The notes beneath the pieces were generated by a model that had not been told where the DNA came from, did not search any database, and was given only the letters and a program-made list of their open reading frames with translations. From an uncultured Cytophagales bacterium (GTDB lineage Bacteria > Bacteroidota > Bacteroidia > Cytophagales > Cyclobacteriaceae): DNA of 64,000 bases. The position numbers and the translations under genes are program-made. This document shows, one piece after another, positions 62,274 to 64,000 of this stretch. Position 1 is the first letter of the stretch. Each line of letters opens with the position of its first letter. The stretch covers positions 62,001 through 126,000 of the forward strand of contig CAJXNP010000009.1 of NCBI GenBank assembly GCA_913057175.1, read 5' to 3'.

Positions 62274-63644
62274 ATGAAAATATTATACCCTTTTTTCATT
62301 GTAGTCATTTTTCATTGCCTACCCGGTTTTTCACAGGGTGACAGACTACCACTATTGAAAATCAGTGAGGATAACAGGTATTTGCTTACACAAGATGATC
62401 AACCATTTTTATGGTTGGGCGATACGGCCTGGGAATTATTCCATCGATTGAACAGAGCCGAAACCATCCAATATCTTGATGACAGGGCGGCCAAGGGCTT
62501 TACTGTTATTCAGGCCGTAATCTTAGCTGAATTGGATGGATTGAATACCCCCAATGCAAATGGTGATCTGCCATTTGTCAATAATGAACCTACAAAATGG
62601 AATGAATCTTATTTCAGACACGTAGATTTTGTAATCCAGGAAGCCGAAAAGAGAGGGTTGTACGTCGGTTTACTGCCTACCTGGGGGGATAAATTTAATA
62701 AAGCATGGGGTGTGGGACCTGAGATTTTTACACCGTTCAATGCAGAGACATATGGCAAGATGCTGGCTCATCGATATTCCGGCAGTAACAACATCGTCTG
62801 GATAATGGGTGGCGACCGATGGCCTGAGGATGAAGAAGATAAAAGGATCATTCGTGGAATGGTAAATGGAATAAGGAAAGCTGATAATTTACATTTAATC
62901 ACCTATCATCCGTCCGGTGGAAAAAAGGCTACAGACTACTTTGATGAAGATTGGCTCGACATTGACATGTTCCAAAGTGGCCATGACAGACGTGTTAAGG
63001 ATTATAAATTTGTTTTAGCGAGCAGGAGAATAAACCAGGTACGACCAGTGATCAATGGAGAACCCCGTTATGAAAATCATCCAAATCGCTTCAAGCCTGA
63101 AGTTTTCGGGTGGATGGATGATTCGGATGTTCGTACTTCTGCGTACTGGACTATGCTGACCGGAGCTGCAGGTTATACCTATGGATGTCATGATATCTGG
63201 CAGATGTTTAGCGCAGATAGAAAACCGATTTCAAAAGCCCGGTCATATTGGAAAGAATCCCTGGATTTGCCGGGGGCAAATGACATAAGGCATTTAAAGG
63301 AGTTATTGGAAACATTTGCCTGGCAGGAAATGGAATATGATCCTTCAATTATTCTGAACAACAACCCCGAGGATTCAGCTTTTATGGTAAGTTCAATTGG
63401 TAAAAAGAAAGATTACATTATTGCCTACACTCCGATGGGGAAGCCTATTTCAATTGACTTGTCGAAAATGCAAGCAGAGAATATTTTAGCTTATTGGCTT
63501 AATCCCCGTGATGGTCAGGTTAAAGAAATTGGAAAATACAAGAAAACGGATCGTCCGGAATTAGCCCCATGGTCTGATGGAAGAGGAAGTGATTTTGTAC
63601 TAATTTTAACAGATGAAAGGGTGGGTTACAAGCTGACTGATTAA
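62274..63644 (+). CDS. DUF4038 glycoside hydrolase (apiosidase-like)
   Basis: 456 residues with signal peptide (LPGFSQGD). Begins DQPFLWLGDTAWELFHRLNR and runs through a (beta/alpha)8 barrel (GLYVGLLPTWGDKFNKAWGV; NIVWIMGGDRWPEDEEDKRI; VRPVINGEPRYENHPNR), with a C-terminal collagen-binding-like beta domain (IIAYTPMGKPISIDLSKM). The family includes apiosidases of pectin/rhamnogalacturonan degradation (GH140); the acid residues in GGD and INGEPRYE are candidate catalysts. It likely follows the nearby Nudix-regulator/GH3 glycan theme. Confidence 0.87.
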   Translation: MKILYPFFIVVIFHCLPGFSQGDRLPLLKISEDNRYLLTQDDQPFLWLGDTAWELFHRLNRAETIQYLDDRAAKGFTVIQAVILAELDGLNTPNANGDLPFVNNEPTKWNESYFRHVDFVIQEAEKRGLYVGLLPTWGDKFNKAWGVGPEIFTPFNAETYGKMLAHRYSGSNNIVWIMGGDRWPEDEEDKRIIRGMVNGIRKADNLHLITYHPSGGKKATDYFDEDWLDIDMFQSGHDRRVKDYKFVLASRRINQVRPVINGEPRYENHPNRFKPEVFGWMDDSDVRTSAYWTMLTGAAGYTYGCHDIWQMFSADRKPISKARSYWKESLDLPGANDIRHLKELLETFAWQEMEYDPSIILNNNPEDSAFMVSSIGKKKDYIIAYTPMGKPISIDLSKMQAENILAYWLNPRDGQVKEIGKYKKTDRPELAPWSDGRGSDFVLILTDERVGYKLTD

Positions 63645-63747
63645 GGCAATCCTACACTGATGTAATGGAAATTTACAATTCAAAAAGATTATCAAGCTAT
63701 TTAATAGTAAATTGATTTAATCGTTCTCATAAATAAACAGCACTAGA

Positions 63748-64000
63748 ATGAAAAACACATTATTACACCCTCTGCTAATTCTATTCTTATTATTGACAAG
63801 TTATTCCTTTGGACAAACGCATACTGAAGTTTCCCTTGTAGATGAAAGCGACATAGATGTTCAGTATTTTGGTGAGGAAAGCTATATAGCCTACCTCTCT
63901 GCCCGTGGTATTCCCAAGGACAATATCTACAAGGATTACTATACAGATGAATTTTTCTTCGATCTCGGAAAGATAAAAACCGGCGAAGTCCGAACGGTGG
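63748..64000 (+). CDS. secreted protein, 5' part only
   Basis: ATG 63748 opens a frame that runs off the window (84 complete codons). Signal peptide MKNTLLHPLLILFLLLTSYS followed by FGQTHTEVSLVDESDIDVQY; mature part is acidic and aromatic. It lies 103 nt after the DUF4038 gene, so may be cotranscribed with it. Not recognised. Confidence 0.75.
   Translation, partial: MKNTLLHPLLILFLLLTSYSFGQTHTEVSLVDESDIDVQYFGEESYIAYLSARGIPKDNIYKDYYTDEFFFDLGKIKTGEVRTV

Overview
The window looks like a chromosomal segment of a Bacteroidota bacterium, probably order Cytophagales. Five things point that way: a short (287-residue) primary sigma factor; several promoters with the TAnnTTTG -7 element; a bacillithiol gene (bshB1); hybrid two-component/AraC, SusC-like and DUF5686-type genes; and moderately low GC with weak Shine-Dalgarno sequences. 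No phage, integrase, transposase, CRISPR array or rRNA was seen.

Region 1 (1-20.4 kb) is conserved housekeeping: the end of a DUF5686 outer-membrane protein, a TPR lipoprotein, thrS-infC-rpmI-rplT, tRNA-Met, a START-like protein, an LptF/LptG permease, rpsO-pnp-rpoD, trxB, bshB1, a glycosyltransferase with pdxH, miaE-yqgE, and a large acidic DUF349 protein. infC starts at AUU behind a strong Shine-Dalgarno sequence.

Region 2 (20.4-20.9 kb) is a tRNA-Thr transcription unit. Its leader holds a degenerate tRNA-like piece and two 93-96 nt tRNA-derived elements. These share their outer parts, carry different inner palindromes, and differ at three facing positions that change together (ATC/GAT against CCC/GGG).

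Region 3 (20.9-27.8 kb) carries a small lipoprotein, a TPR-histidine kinase-receiver-AraC hybrid regulator, a large propeller/alpha-toroid lipoprotein and a decayed reading frame.

Region 4 (27.9-42.5 kb) is a nitrous-oxide-respiration and copper island. It has a Crp/Fnr-type regulator; a cupin plus two polytopic membrane proteins; cytochrome c, a Sec-type (clade II) NosZ, a membrane-NosL fusion, NosD, NosF and NosY; then a small CNGKC protein, a Met/His-rich YtkA-like lipoprotein, an OprC/NosA-like TonB receptor and a second cytochrome c. Two near-perfect palindromes sit exactly 30.5 nt upstream of -7-like elements ahead of the cupin operon and the cytochrome c-nosZ operon, so the local regulator probably controls both. 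No nitrite, nitric oxide or nitrate reductase gene is present here.

Region 5 (42.5-55.3 kb) is mixed accessory DNA with interspersed hairpin repeats: a P-loop kinase, esterase, GNAT, a HEPN-CBS fusion, SDR, YtxH, RluA-type pseudouridine synthase, an ArsR/AHSA1 pair with twin operators, acyl-CoA dehydrogenase and a head-GIN protein. Region 6 (55.3-64 kb) holds an alpha/beta hydrolase with a LuxR regulator, a GH3 glucosidase divergent from a Nudix-like regulator, a PAS histidine kinase, a 53-residue DUF1328 protein missed by length filters, a DUF4038 glycosidase and the start of another secreted protein.
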